Assembly: GCF_001654495.1 (NCBI RefSeq) | Contig: NZ_CP015849.1 | Location: 2,758,501 to 2,822,500, forward strand | DNA from: Streptomyces sp. SAT1 | GTDB lineage: Bacteria > Actinomycetota > Actinomycetes > Streptomycetales > Streptomycetaceae | Reading direction: 5' to 3' | Length of the DNA: 64,000 nt | Shown: positions 6,995 through 15,975 of the stretch, in pieces | Layout of the letters: each line of letters begins with the position of its first letter | Numbering within the stretch: position 1 is the first letter of the stretch | Made by a program: the position numbers and the translations under genes | The notes under the pieces: model-generated | Told to the model about the DNA's origin: nothing | Databases searched by the model: none | The model's input: the letters and a program-made list of their open reading frames with translations, nothing else

Positions 6995-8791
6995 TCAACC
7001 GCGGCCGAGGTCCTTGACCCAGCCGGCCGCCCGGCCGAACCAGTCGCCCAGCTGCTCCCAGTAGCCCCTGCCGGTCCCGATCCAGCTCTGGAGGGGGCTC
7101 AGCTCCCACACCAGCCAGCCCGCGACGAACAGGATGACGACCGTGAACAGGCAGCCCTTCAGGCAGCCGAGCCCGGGGATCTTCATCGGGTTCGCGCCGC
7201 GCCGGCGCGGCTCCCTCGGCTCGCGCGCGGGCCGCTGCGGCTCGGGGGCGGGCGGCGGCGCGTACCGCTGGGGCTCGCGGGGCGGCTGCTGCGGGGCCGG
7301 GGCGTACTGCTGCGGCTGCGGGGTCGCGTACCGGGGCTGCTGCCCCTGCGGATATCCCTGGCCGGGCTGCTGCGGATAGCCGTAGCCGGGCTGCTGCGAC
7401 TGCGGCGGGCCCTGGGGGCGCCGCTGCGGCGGCTGCTGCTGCGGCCGGGCGACCTGCCGCTGGGGGCGGCGGCGCAGCGGGTCCTCGGCCGGGTCGAGGT
7501 ACTGGACCTGCGTCTGGTCGTTGCGGTCGCGGGCCGCGCGCAGCTGAGACTGCCAGGGGTGCGGCTCCTCCGGCTGTTGTCCCTGTTGTCCCTGTTGGTC
7601 GTGCTGCCCCTGTTGGCCGTGCTGTCCCTGCTGGCTCTGCTGACCCGGCGGCACGGGCGGCATCACGCGGGTGGGGCCCGCCGCGCCCTGCGGCAGCACC
7701 GTGGTCGGGTCGGCCGCTCCGGGCACGCCGTCCGGGCCCTGCGGGCCGCCGGTGTGCGGCAGGACGCTGGTCGCGCCGTTCGGGTCGTACGCCGGCGGCG
7801 CGCCCGCCGCGCCCTGCGGCAGCACCGTCGTGGGATCGGCGGCGCCGGGCACACCGTCCGGCGCGGGCACGGTGGCGGGCGCGGGATCGGGGGCGAGGAG
7901 CGCGCCGACGCCGTCGGCGGCGGCGATCTGCGCGGCGTTCGCGTGCACGCCGACGCCCTCGGCGACCACGCGCAGGGCGCGCGCCAGGCTCTCCGCGCTC
8001 GGCCGCTCGTCCGGGTTCTTGCGCAGGCAGCGCTCGATGACCGTCCACAGCGGGTCGGGCACGGTGGAGGGGCGGCGCGGCTCGGCGCTCAGGTGCTGGT
8101 GCAGGACCTCCAGGGCGGAGCCGCCGGAGAACGGCGGGCGCCCGGTGATCAGCTCGTACAGCAGGATGCCGGCGCCGTAGATGTCCACGGCGGAGGTCTG
8201 CGGGCGGCCCTCGGCGGACTCGGGCGCGACGTACGCGGGCGTGCCGACGAACTCGTGGGTGCGGGTCAGTCCGGGCGAGTCGGCCAGCCGGGCGATGCCG
8301 AAGTCGGTCAGCATCGGGTACATCCGGCCGTCGTCCTGCTTGAGCAGCACGTTGGCCGGTTTCAGGTCCCGGTGGACCACGCCGTCGGCGTGGCTCGCGG
8401 CGAGCGCGTCGGCGATCTGGGCAGTGAGCAGCGCGGCGGCGACTGGGGTGAGCGGGCCGTTCTCGCGCAGGTAGCGGTGCAGGTCCGGGCCGTCGACGAG
8501 GTCCATGACGAGCGCCAGCAGATCGCCCTCGACGACCAGATCGCGCACCCGCACGATGTTCGGGTGGGTGAGCCGGAGCAGCACCGAGCGCTCTCTGAGG
8601 AAGCGCATCACGATGTCGGCGTCGCTGGCCAGCTCCTCCTTGAGGACCTTGATCGCGACGGTCTCGCCGGGCTGGCCGGGCACGGCCGCCTCGGCTCCGG
8701 CCCTCTGGTGCTGGCGGGCTCGCCAGACGGTCCCGGTGGCGCCGCGTCCGAGCGGTTCCTCCAGGAGGTACTTGCTGCCTACCGGCCGCAC
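6995..8791 (-). CDS. pkaA: Transmembrane Ser/Thr protein kinase PkaA
   Basis: Hanks-type kinase of 598 residues from a GTG start at 8791, preferred over a longer reading because AGGGAG lies just upstream and the kinase fold (VGSKYLLEEPLGRGATG) begins at once. It shows Lys48 in VAIK, HRDLKPAN near 140, DFG near 162 and APE. About 15 extra residues (QHQRAGAEAAVPGQPGE) separate the glycine loop from Lys48. The C-terminal half is a disordered Pro/Gln-rich region with an 18-residue duplication (VPGAADPTTVLPQGAAG, twice) and runs such as QQGQHGQQGQ. A single TM helix lies near residue 540-560 with a short outer tail. The gene order matches the known pkaA-pkaB pair. The Thr-rich TTVLPQ repeats could be autophosphorylation and FHA-docking sites (inference). 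Confidence 0.9.
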   Translation of the reverse strand: MRPVGSKYLLEEPLGRGATGTVWRARQHQRAGAEAAVPGQPGETVAIKVLKEELASDADIVMRFLRERSVLLRLTHPNIVRVRDLVVEGDLLALVMDLVDGPDLHRYLRENGPLTPVAAALLTAQIADALAASHADGVVHRDLKPANVLLKQDDGRMYPMLTDFGIARLADSPGLTRTHEFVGTPAYVAPESAEGRPQTSAVDIYGAGILLYELITGRPPFSGGSALEVLHQHLSAEPRRPSTVPDPLWTVIERCLRKNPDERPSAESLARALRVVAEGVGVHANAAQIAAADGVGALLAPDPAPATVPAPDGVPGAADPTTVLPQGAAGAPPAYDPNGATSVLPHTGGPQGPDGVPGAADPTTVLPQGAAGPTRVMPPVPPGQQSQQGQHGQQGQHDQQGQQGQQPEEPHPWQSQLRAARDRNDQTQVQYLDPAEDPLRRRPQRQVARPQQQPPQRRPQGPPQSQQPGYGYPQQPGQGYPQGQQPRYATPQPQQYAPAPQQPPREPQRYAPPPAPEPQRPAREPREPRRRGANPMKIPGLGCLKGCLFTVVILFVAGWLVWELSPLQSWIGTGRGYWEQLGDWFGRAAGWVKDLGRG

Positions 8792-9311
8792 GTCATGCGC
8801 TCCCTGTCGCTTGCCTACGTTCCGACACACTGTAGTGCCGTCCTGCCCGGCACCGGCCTGTCGGAGATCCGGTGCCCGGCTCCGCCGCGGTGCCGGGCGG
8901 CGACACCGTCGGTGACCTGTCCGATGCCGCTGCCGCCGTCCGGTCCCACCGTCCGACGCCGCTGTCCGACGCCGCTGTCCGACGCCGTCGTCCGCTGTCG
9001 TCGTCCGCTGTCGTCGTTCGAAGGCAAGACGTCCGATCGGGGCCCTCAGGTTGCCGGAAAGCGGACGTGACCGATCTCAAACGGTCGGCCACGGGGCATC
9101 GGCCAGGCACTTTTGGGGGCAGAGCCGACCATTCAAGATCACTTCGCGGTGGGCGGCGGGCGCGGTGTCAGTGGCAGGTGCGAGGATGCCCCCAGTACTG
9201 GCCGACGTGCCCGTGCGGCGGTGGGGGGAATGTCCGCGGTTGGGGGGCCGCGGAGCGGCATCGTCCCTCCCCCGTTCGCGGGCGCCCGCGCAGAAGGGAC
9301 CGCTGACGGCG
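8792..9311. other. 520-bp divergent intergenic region, pkaA / FHA-FtsK gene
   Basis: No gene is supported here. It should hold the divergent promoters of pkaA and of the FHA-FtsK gene. The only clear structure is the 13-bp tandem array at 8951-9015. Open frames crossing it are antisense or upstream extensions without RBS or family similarity. Confidence 0.6.
8951..9015. repeat. Five 13-bp direct repeats in the divergent promoter region
   Basis: Units at 8951, 8964, 8977, 8990 and 9003. The first two are identical (GTCCGACGCCGCT), the third differs in its last bases, and the last two are identical (GTCCGCTGTCGTC). Such phased iterons may be protein-binding sites or simple slippage products. 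Confidence 0.8.
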
Positions 9312-12300
9312 ATGCAGATCCGGCTGACCGTCGTAGACCCGCTGGGCCCGCCCTCCCCCATGGCCCCAGGGCGCGCCGCGAGCCGAGACGTGCTGGTCAC
9401 GGCCCCCGCGGGCACGGCCCTTGCCGCGGTGGCGTCCGCCCTGGCCGCCGCCGTCGCCGGGGACGGCGGCGCGGCGTCCGAGCGCGGCGCCCGGGAGCCG
9501 GGAGCCGGACCGGTGGTGCTGTACGCGGGCGCGGACCGGCTGGACGCCCAGCGCTGCACGCTCGGCGAGCCCCCGCTGCTGGACGGCGCGGTGCTGTCCG
9601 TGGGCGCCCCCGCCCAGCCCGAGCCGCACCCCGAGCTGGACGAGGCCCCGGCCCGGCTGCATGTGGTCGCCGGTCCGGACGCGGGCGGTGTCCATCTGCT
9701 GCACGGCGGCCAGATCACGGTCGGCCGCTCCGCCGACGCGGACGTCCCGCTCGACGACCCCGACGTGTCCCGCGTGCACTGCGCGGTCACCCTGGCCCCG
9801 GACGGCCGGGTCTCGGTCGCCGACCTCGGCTCCACCAACGGCACCGTGCTGGACGGCCGGCCCGTGGACCCGCGCCCGGTCCGCTTCGTCCCCGGCGCGC
9901 TGCTGCGCGTCGGCGAGTCGGTCCTGCGGCTGACACCGTCGGCGGGCCCCGCCGACCGCCTGGAGACGGCCCCGGACGGCGAGGGCCACGCGCGCGTGGC
10001 GCACACGGCGCACGCCCGAGCCGGGGACGGCGCCGCGGACCACCCGGAGGGCGGTGCGCCCGCGGGCGCGGTGACCACGTCCGGCACCGGCACCGCCGCC
10101 TGGGCCGCCCCCGCGCACACCCCCTCCGACCCCACCGTGGTGCCCGCGCAGGGCGGCGCGCCGCGGATCGAGAGCCGCGGCGGGGACACCCACGCGGGAC
10201 GCTTCGGAGCCACCGGCCGGCCGGCCACCCAACCGGGCGCCCACCCGGAGTACGGCGATCCGGCGGAGTACGGCGATCCGGCGGACCGGGCCGGTGCTCC
10301 GGACGGCGGCCTCGGCGGGAGCGGCCGCAAGGGCACGCCCCTCCGGGGGACCGACGTGCCCCAGGGGCTGCGCAGGCGCGGCGGGCTGGGCGCCTGGGCG
10401 CGGCGGCTGACCGGCGGGCGCGGCGAACCGGCGGAGGCCCGCGACGAGGCGTACGACGGTTACGGCGGCTGCGACGGCTACGACGCCGAGGCGGCCGGCC
10501 TGCCCGACCCGGCCGTGCCCGGGACGGGGACGGCCGGCCGGCTGCCGGAGACCTGGCCGGACCCGGCGGCGCTGCTGCTGACCGCGCTGGGCCCCGGCCC
10601 CCGGCTGTGGGAGCGCGGTCCCGGCCACCCCGAGGCGCTCACGGTGCGCCTGGGCACGGCCGACCGGCCGGCCCCCGACGGCTCGGGGCGGCCGCTGCCC
10701 GCGGTGCCGGTGACCGCGGACCTGCGCGAGGTGGGGGCGCTGGGCCTGGCCGGGCCGCGCGCCCGCCTGTCCGGGCTGGCCCGCGCGGTGCTGGCCCAGC
10801 TCGCCGCGCTGCACTCCCCCGGCACGCTGGAGATCGTGCTGCTCAGCACCGACCGGGCCCGCTCGCCGCAGGAGCGCGCGGCGGAGTGGTCCTGGCTCGG
10901 CTGGCTCCCCCAGGTGCGTCCAGGCCACGGCCAGGACTGCCGGCTCCTGCTGGCCTACGACCGCGAGCAGGCGGCGGCCCGCACCGGCGAACTGCTGCGC
11001 CGCCTGGAGGACCACCTCACGGACACCCGGACCCCGGACCGGACCACGGACCGGACCACGGACCGAGCGACGGGCCAGGCCGCGGACCGGGCCGCGGATC
11101 CGGCCACCGGCCGGGCGGCACCCGCCGAGGGAGCCGGAAGAGCCGAGGCGATCACGCCGTACGCGCCGGAAGCGGTGCCCGCACCGCGGACCGCGGCCGA
11201 CTCCGCCCCCGGCACCCCGGCGGAGGCCGGCCCCGCCTCCGTCCCGCCCGCCCGCCGTCCCTCCTGGGCGCGGGACGAGGAGGCCACCGGTGCCGGTGCC
11301 GGTCACACCGGGCCGTACACGGTGGTCGTCGTGGACGGCGACCCCGGCGGCGCCACGGTGCGCGACGCGCTGGTCCGGCTGGCACAGGAGGGCCCCCGGG
11401 CCGGGATCCACGTGGTCTGCCTCGCGGAGGCGGCGGCCGCCTCGCCCACCTCGCCGGTGACGGAGACGTACGAGGCGGCGTGCGCGGTGTCGCCGGTGTT
11501 CCGGGAGTGCGGGGCCGTCGCCCTGCTCAGCGGCGACGTGGCGACGGCGCTGCACCTGATGCGGGTGGCGCGCGCGGACGGCCGGGCGCGCGGGCCGGTG
11601 GCTCCGGGCACCGTGGCCGTGCTCGACGCCGTCTCCCCGGCCTGGGCCGAGCGGTTCGCGCGGGCGCTGGCGCCGCTGCGGCCGGCGGACGGGCCGGAGG
11701 GAGCGGAGGGGAACCGGCCCGCGCGGGTGTCGGCCCCGCTGCCGCTGTCGGCCCGCCTGCTGGACGAGCTGGGGCTGGCCCGTGCCACCCCGGCGTCCCT
11801 CCAGGCGCGCTGGGCGGACGCCGACGACGACAGCGGGGCCGTGGGCGGCCGGGCCTGCGCGATACTCGGGGCCGGTCCGCGCGGGCCGGTCTGCGCGGAC
11901 CTGGTGGCCGACGGACCGCATCTGCTCGTCGAGGGACCGGCGGGCAGCGGCCGTACGGAGCTGCTGCGCTCGGTCGTGGCCTCGCTGGCCTCCGCCGAGC
12001 GTCCCGACCGGCTCGGCGTGGTGCTGGTGGACGGCCGCGACGGCACCGGCACCGGCGGACCTGCCGAGGGCCTGCGGGTGTGCACGGACGTCCCGCATGT
12101 GACCACCCATCTCACGGCCAACGACCCGGTGCGCATGCGGGAGTTCGCGCAGTCGCTGAGCGCCGAGCTGAAGCGGCGGGCGGAGCTGCTGGGGATAACC
12201 GACTTCGCCGCCTGGCACGGGCGGCGGACGGGAAGCGGCCGGGTCGTCGCCCAGCGCACCGCGCCCCCGGGCACCCCGGCGGGCGCCGGGGCGGGAGCGG

Positions 12301-12929
12301 CCGATCTCGACACGCCGCCCAGCTCCACCCTGCGGCTGCGGCCCGCGGCGGCGCGGGCGCGGGCCGAGGCGGCGCCGCCGCTGCCCCGGCTGGTGGTGGT
12401 CGTCGACGATCTGGACGCCCTGGTCTCCCCGGCGCTCGGTTCGCCCGGCCGGCCCGCCGCCGGTTCGGTGGTCCGCGCGCTGGAGGCGGTGGCCCGGGAG
12501 GGCGAGCGGCTGGGCGTCCATCTGGTGGCGGCCACCGCGCCGGGCGGCCGGACGGAGCGGACCGAACCGGTCCGCCGCGCCACGCTGCGCGTCCTGCTGG
12601 AGCCGCCGGTGTCCGGCCGCGGGAGCGCCCCGGCGGGCGCGCCCGGCCCGGAGGCCGCGGGCAGCCCGGCGCCGGGGCGGGGCCGGCTGACCACCGCCGA
12701 CGGGCGGGCGACGCCCTTCCAGGGCGGCCGGGTGACGGGCCGTATCCCGCGCACCGCGACCCAGCGCCCCACGGTGGTGCCGCTGGACTGGCACCGCATG
12801 GGCGATCCGCCCACCCGCCGCTCGGTGCGGGAGCTGGGCAACGGCCCGACCGATCTGGCGCTGCTGGCGAGCGCGCTGGAGCGGGCGGCGCGTGAGGTGT
12901 CGGCGGCCCGGGTGCCGTCCCTGATCTGA
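9312..12929 (+). CDS. FHA domain / FtsK-SpoIIIE-type ATPase, 1205 aa
   Basis: Starting at the ATG at 9312 (AGAAGGGA upstream, spacing a little long), the N-terminus begins MQIRLTVVDPLGPP. An FHA phosphothreonine-binding domain spans about residues 115-190 (TVGRSADADVPL, VSRVHCAV, LGSTNGTVLDG), followed by a disordered Gly/Ala/Asp-rich linker. The C-terminal half is an FtsK/SpoIIIE/EccC-like P-loop module with Walker A-like GPAGSGRT (about 873-880) and Walker B VVVVDDLDAL (about 1025-1034). The P-loop has Arg where the usual Lys stands (GSGRT), which may weaken ATP hydrolysis. No TM segments are evident. It is divergent from pkaA/pkaB, so the FHA domain plausibly reads phosphothreonine made by those kinases (inference). 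Its role in secretion or DNA transport is unknown. Confidence 0.8.
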   Translation: MQIRLTVVDPLGPPSPMAPGRAASRDVLVTAPAGTALAAVASALAAAVAGDGGAASERGAREPGAGPVVLYAGADRLDAQRCTLGEPPLLDGAVLSVGAPAQPEPHPELDEAPARLHVVAGPDAGGVHLLHGGQITVGRSADADVPLDDPDVSRVHCAVTLAPDGRVSVADLGSTNGTVLDGRPVDPRPVRFVPGALLRVGESVLRLTPSAGPADRLETAPDGEGHARVAHTAHARAGDGAADHPEGGAPAGAVTTSGTGTAAWAAPAHTPSDPTVVPAQGGAPRIESRGGDTHAGRFGATGRPATQPGAHPEYGDPAEYGDPADRAGAPDGGLGGSGRKGTPLRGTDVPQGLRRRGGLGAWARRLTGGRGEPAEARDEAYDGYGGCDGYDAEAAGLPDPAVPGTGTAGRLPETWPDPAALLLTALGPGPRLWERGPGHPEALTVRLGTADRPAPDGSGRPLPAVPVTADLREVGALGLAGPRARLSGLARAVLAQLAALHSPGTLEIVLLSTDRARSPQERAAEWSWLGWLPQVRPGHGQDCRLLLAYDREQAAARTGELLRRLEDHLTDTRTPDRTTDRTTDRATGQAADRAADPATGRAAPAEGAGRAEAITPYAPEAVPAPRTAADSAPGTPAEAGPASVPPARRPSWARDEEATGAGAGHTGPYTVVVVDGDPGGATVRDALVRLAQEGPRAGIHVVCLAEAAAASPTSPVTETYEAACAVSPVFRECGAVALLSGDVATALHLMRVARADGRARGPVAPGTVAVLDAVSPAWAERFARALAPLRPADGPEGAEGNRPARVSAPLPLSARLLDELGLARATPASLQARWADADDDSGAVGGRACAILGAGPRGPVCADLVADGPHLLVEGPAGSGRTELLRSVVASLASAERPDRLGVVLVDGRDGTGTGGPAEGLRVCTDVPHVTTHLTANDPVRMREFAQSLSAELKRRAELLGITDFAAWHGRRTGSGRVVAQRTAPPGTPAGAGAGAADLDTPPSSTLRLRPAAARARAEAAPPLPRLVVVVDDLDALVSPALGSPGRPAAGSVVRALEAVAREGERLGVHLVAATAPGGRTERTEPVRRATLRVLLEPPVSGRGSAPAGAPGPEAAGSPAPGRGRLTTADGRATPFQGGRVTGRIPRTATQRPTVVPLDWHRMGDPPTRRSVRELGNGPTDLALLASALERAAREVSAARVPSLI

Positions 12930-12990
12930 GGGAATCGCGAGCGCCGCTCCGGTGCGGCTCGTCGCCCCGGCGAGCCGCGCGCGATTCCCT
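12930..12990 (+). terminator. Long hairpin after the FHA-FtsK gene
   Basis: An outer 11-bp perfect stem (12930-12940 with 12980-12990) encloses a second GC-rich inverted repeat (GCGGCTCG/CGAGCCGC). It begins immediately after the stop codon and separates this gene from the ABC operon. Confidence 0.8.
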
Positions 12991-13139
12991 CTCGAACTGC
13001 GCTGACGCGCCGTCACGACCTGGTCACGATCGGGGCGTTGACGTGCCGGGCGCTCTTGCCGACCCGCGGGCCCCGGCGTAGGACAGTGCACCACGGGACA
13101 GTGCTCGGACGTTCGACGAGGACGAAGAACGGGGCAGTG

Positions 13140-14612
13140 ATGCGCAGCACGAGCGGCACCATCCGGACCGTGCGGTCCGCCAGGTCCACCACCCGAACCA
13201 CCCGATCCAGCCGGTCCACCCGCACCAGCCGCACCAGCCGCACCACCCGATCCTCCGCCAGGCTCGCGGCGGTCGCCGTCGCCGGGGCGCTGGCGCTCTC
13301 CCTGACCGCGTGCGGCGGTTCGGACGACGACAAGAAGACCGACGCGAGCCCCAGCAGCGGCGGGGACGGCGGGAGCGGCGCCACCGTCACCCTGCCCAGG
13401 CTGGACGGCGCCTCCCTGGAGGTCGCCGCCGTCTGGACCGGCGCCGAGCAGGCCAACTTCAAGAAGGTCCTCGCGGAGTTCACCCGGCGCACCGGCGCCA
13501 AGGTCACCTTCGTCCCCGCGCAGGACCCGATCGTCAACTTCCTCGGTTCGAAGATCGCCGGCGGCCAGCCGCCGGACGTGGCACTGCTCCCGCAGCCGGG
13601 CGCCGTCAGGCAGGCCGTGGAGAAGAAGTGGGCCAAGCCGCTCGGCGCCGAGGCACAGGCGCAGCTCGCCAAGAACTACTCGCAGGGCTGGCAGGACATC
13701 GGCAAGGTCGACGGCAAGCAGTACGCCGCCTACTACAAGGCCGCCAACAAGTCGCTGATCTGGTACAACGCCAAGGTCTTCGAGAACGCCGGGGCGGGCG
13801 AGCCCAAGACCTGGAAGGACCTGCTGGCCACCGCGCAGACGGTCTACGACTCCGGGGTGACCCCGTTCTCCGTGGGCGGCGCCGACGGGTGGACCCTCAC
13901 CGACTGGTTCGAGAACGTCTATCTGTCCCAGGCGGGCCCGGAGAAGTACGACCAGCTCGCCCAGCACAAGATCAAGTGGACGGACCCGTCCGTCAGGCAG
14001 GCCCTCACCACGCTCGCGCAGATCTGGTCCAGGAAGGACTATGTCGCGGGCGGGCAGAGCGGCGCGCTCCAGGTGGAGTTCCCGGCGTCGGTCACCCAGA
14101 CCTTCACCGGCGGCGACCAGCCGAAGGCCGCCATGGTCTACGAGGGCGACTTCGCGCAGGTCAACATCGGCGAGACCAAGGCGAAGGTGGGCACGGACGC
14201 CAAGGTGTTCCCGTTCCCGGCCGTGGGCGCGAGCGCACCGGTGGTCTCCGGCGGCGACGCGGCGGTGGTCTTCAAGGACTCCAAGGCGGCGCAGGCCCTG
14301 GTCACCTTCCTGGCCTCGTCGGACGCGGCGACCATCCAGGCGAAGCTCGGCGGCTATCTCTCGCCGAACAAGAACGTGCCGGAGTCGGCGTACCCGAACG
14401 ACGTGCAGCGCAAGATCGCCAAGGCGCTGGTCGCGTCGGGCGACGACTTCCGCTTCGACATGTCCGACCAGGCCCCGCAGGCGTTCGGCGGCACGCCCGG
14501 CAAGGGCGAGTGGAAGGACCTCCAGGACTTCCTGAAGAACCCGTCGGACGTCGCGGGCGCCCAGGCGAGACTGGAGAAGGACGCGGCGGCTGCGTACGGC
14601 GGCGGGAGCTGA
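13140..14612 (+). CDS. Extracellular carbohydrate-binding lipoprotein of an ABC importer
   Basis: Solute-binding protein (family 1, SBP_bac_1-like), 490 residues. The N-region is unusually long and repetitive (about 40 residues of RTTRSS, RTSRTS-type Arg/Ser/Thr repeats). A hydrophobic segment and the lipobox LSLTAC follow, with the Cys near residue 58 as lipidation site. The mature part shows family features: EFTRRTGAKVTFVPAQDP, PPDVALLPQPG, KSLIWYNAKVF and WKDLLATAQTVYDSG. It is the first gene of an operon with two permeases 7 bp and about 1.45 kb downstream. No ATPase gene is present, as is common in streptomycetes where a shared MsiK-type ATPase serves many importers. The exact substrate (probably an oligosaccharide) cannot be read from sequence. 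Confidence 0.88.
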   Translation: MRSTSGTIRTVRSARSTTRTTRSSRSTRTSRTSRTTRSSARLAAVAVAGALALSLTACGGSDDDKKTDASPSSGGDGGSGATVTLPRLDGASLEVAAVWTGAEQANFKKVLAEFTRRTGAKVTFVPAQDPIVNFLGSKIAGGQPPDVALLPQPGAVRQAVEKKWAKPLGAEAQAQLAKNYSQGWQDIGKVDGKQYAAYYKAANKSLIWYNAKVFENAGAGEPKTWKDLLATAQTVYDSGVTPFSVGGADGWTLTDWFENVYLSQAGPEKYDQLAQHKIKWTDPSVRQALTTLAQIWSRKDYVAGGQSGALQVEFPASVTQTFTGGDQPKAAMVYEGDFAQVNIGETKAKVGTDAKVFPFPAVGASAPVVSGGDAAVVFKDSKAAQALVTFLASSDAATIQAKLGGYLSPNKNVPESAYPNDVQRKIAKALVASGDDFRFDMSDQAPQAFGGTPGKGEWKDLQDFLKNPSDVAGAQARLEKDAAAAYGGGS

Positions 14613-14619
14613 TCCGGCG

Positions 14620-15975
14620 ATGACGCCGGCCGCCGCCGAGGGGGTCGCCGGGAGCACCGCGTCCCCCTCCGCCCCTCCGCCGAAGCGCAAGAGCGTGACC
14701 GGCACCCGCAGGACCGTGGCGGTGCTGTTCCTGCTGCCCGCCCTGGTACTGCTCGGCGCGCTCGTGGTCTACCCGATCGGGTACTCGCTCGTCCGCAGCT
14801 TCTACGACTCCTCGGGCGACTCCTTCGCCGGGTTCGACAACTACCGGGCCCTGTTCACCGACGACGGCATCCGCACCGCGCTGAAGAACAACATCATCTG
14901 GGTGGTGGCCGCCCCGGCGGTGGCCACCGCGCTCGGGCTGGTCTTCGCGGTGCTGACCGAACGGGTGCGCTGGGGCACGGCGTTCAAGCTGGTCGTCTTC
15001 ATGCCGATGGCCATCTCGATGCTCGCGGCCGGGATCATCTTCCGGCTGGTCTACGACCAGGACCCGGACAAGGGCGTCGCCAACGCGGTGTGGGTCGGCG
15101 TCCATGACACGTTCGCGCGGTCCTCGGCGTTCCCGAAGGCCCACCCGGGCCGCGACTCGCCGCTCAGGCCCGACCACGGCGGCTTCCTCACCACGGAGCC
15201 GGTGCACACCGGCCGGCCGGTGGCGCTGCCGCTGGTCGGGGTCGCCCCCGACCAGATGCCGGACGGTGCGAAGCGGGCCGTCGAGGCGACGGCCGATCCG
15301 GGGAAGATCACCGGCACCGCCTGGCAGGACTTCACCCGCGGCAAGGGCGTCGGCAGGCCCGGCGCGGTCGACCCGTCCGAACTGGGCTACGACGGCATGC
15401 GGATCGAGGCGGTCAAGGGCGGTTCGGTGGTGGCCCGCACGAAGGCCGCGGCCGACGGCACCTTCACGCTGCCCGCCGCGGCCGACGGCGCCCTGCTGCG
15501 GCTGCCCGCCGACAACTTCAAGGCCCCGTACAACGGCGTGGACTGGCTGGGCCCGTCGCTGGTCACCCCGGCCATCATCGGCGCGTACGTGTGGATGTGG
15601 GCCGGGTTCGCCATGGTGCTGATCGCGGCGGGGCTCGCGGGCGTGCCGCGGGAGCTGCTGGAGGCCGCCCGGGTGGACGGGGCCAACGAGTGGCAGGTGT
15701 TCCGCCGGATCACCGTGCCGCTGCTGGCGCCGGTGCTCGCGGTCGTCGCGGTCACTCTGATGATCAACGTACTGAAGATCTTCGACCTGGTCTTCATCAT
15801 CGCGCCCGGCTCCTCGCAGGACGACGCCAACGTGCTGGCCCTGGAGCTGTACCGCAAGGGCTTCTCCGAGGGCCGCCCCGGCGTGGCCAGCGCGATCTCG
15901 GTGTTCCTGCTGCTCCTGGTGATCCCGGTGATGGTGTTCAACATGCGGCGGCTGCGGCGGGAGGTGCGGCGATGA
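14620..15975 (+). CDS. Carbohydrate ABC transporter permease (MalF/UgpA type) with large extracytoplasmic insert
   Basis: Inner-membrane permease of 451 residues; family members usually have about 290-320. TM1 lies at about 30-55, and TM2-TM3 precede residue 145. Residues about 147-307 then form a hydrophilic insert before the membrane part resumes at IIGAYVWMWAGFAMVLIAAGL. The EAA loop that docks the ATPase is present (ELLEAARVDGANEWQVFRRITVP). Within the insert, the segment around GMRIEAVKGGSVVARTK and DGTFTLPAA has the rhythm of a carboxypeptidase-regulatory/transthyretin-like beta fold (inference). The ATG is 7 bp after the lipoprotein stop; a GGGAG overlaps the upstream gene's end. Confidence 0.85.
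   Translation: MTPAAAEGVAGSTASPSAPPPKRKSVTGTRRTVAVLFLLPALVLLGALVVYPIGYSLVRSFYDSSGDSFAGFDNYRALFTDDGIRTALKNNIIWVVAAPAVATALGLVFAVLTERVRWGTAFKLVVFMPMAISMLAAGIIFRLVYDQDPDKGVANAVWVGVHDTFARSSAFPKAHPGRDSPLRPDHGGFLTTEPVHTGRPVALPLVGVAPDQMPDGAKRAVEATADPGKITGTAWQDFTRGKGVGRPGAVDPSELGYDGMRIEAVKGGSVVARTKAAADGTFTLPAAADGALLRLPADNFKAPYNGVDWLGPSLVTPAIIGAYVWMWAGFAMVLIAAGLAGVPRELLEAARVDGANEWQVFRRITVPLLAPVLAVVAVTLMINVLKIFDLVFIIAPGSSQDDANVLALELYRKGFSEGRPGVASAISVFLLLLVIPVMVFNMRRLRREVRR

Noticed and set aside
9168..14705. 1,845-codon minus-strand open frame across the FHA-FtsK and lipoprotein genes
   Set aside because: Antisense to two well-supported genes and crosses their terminator and promoter; no motif.
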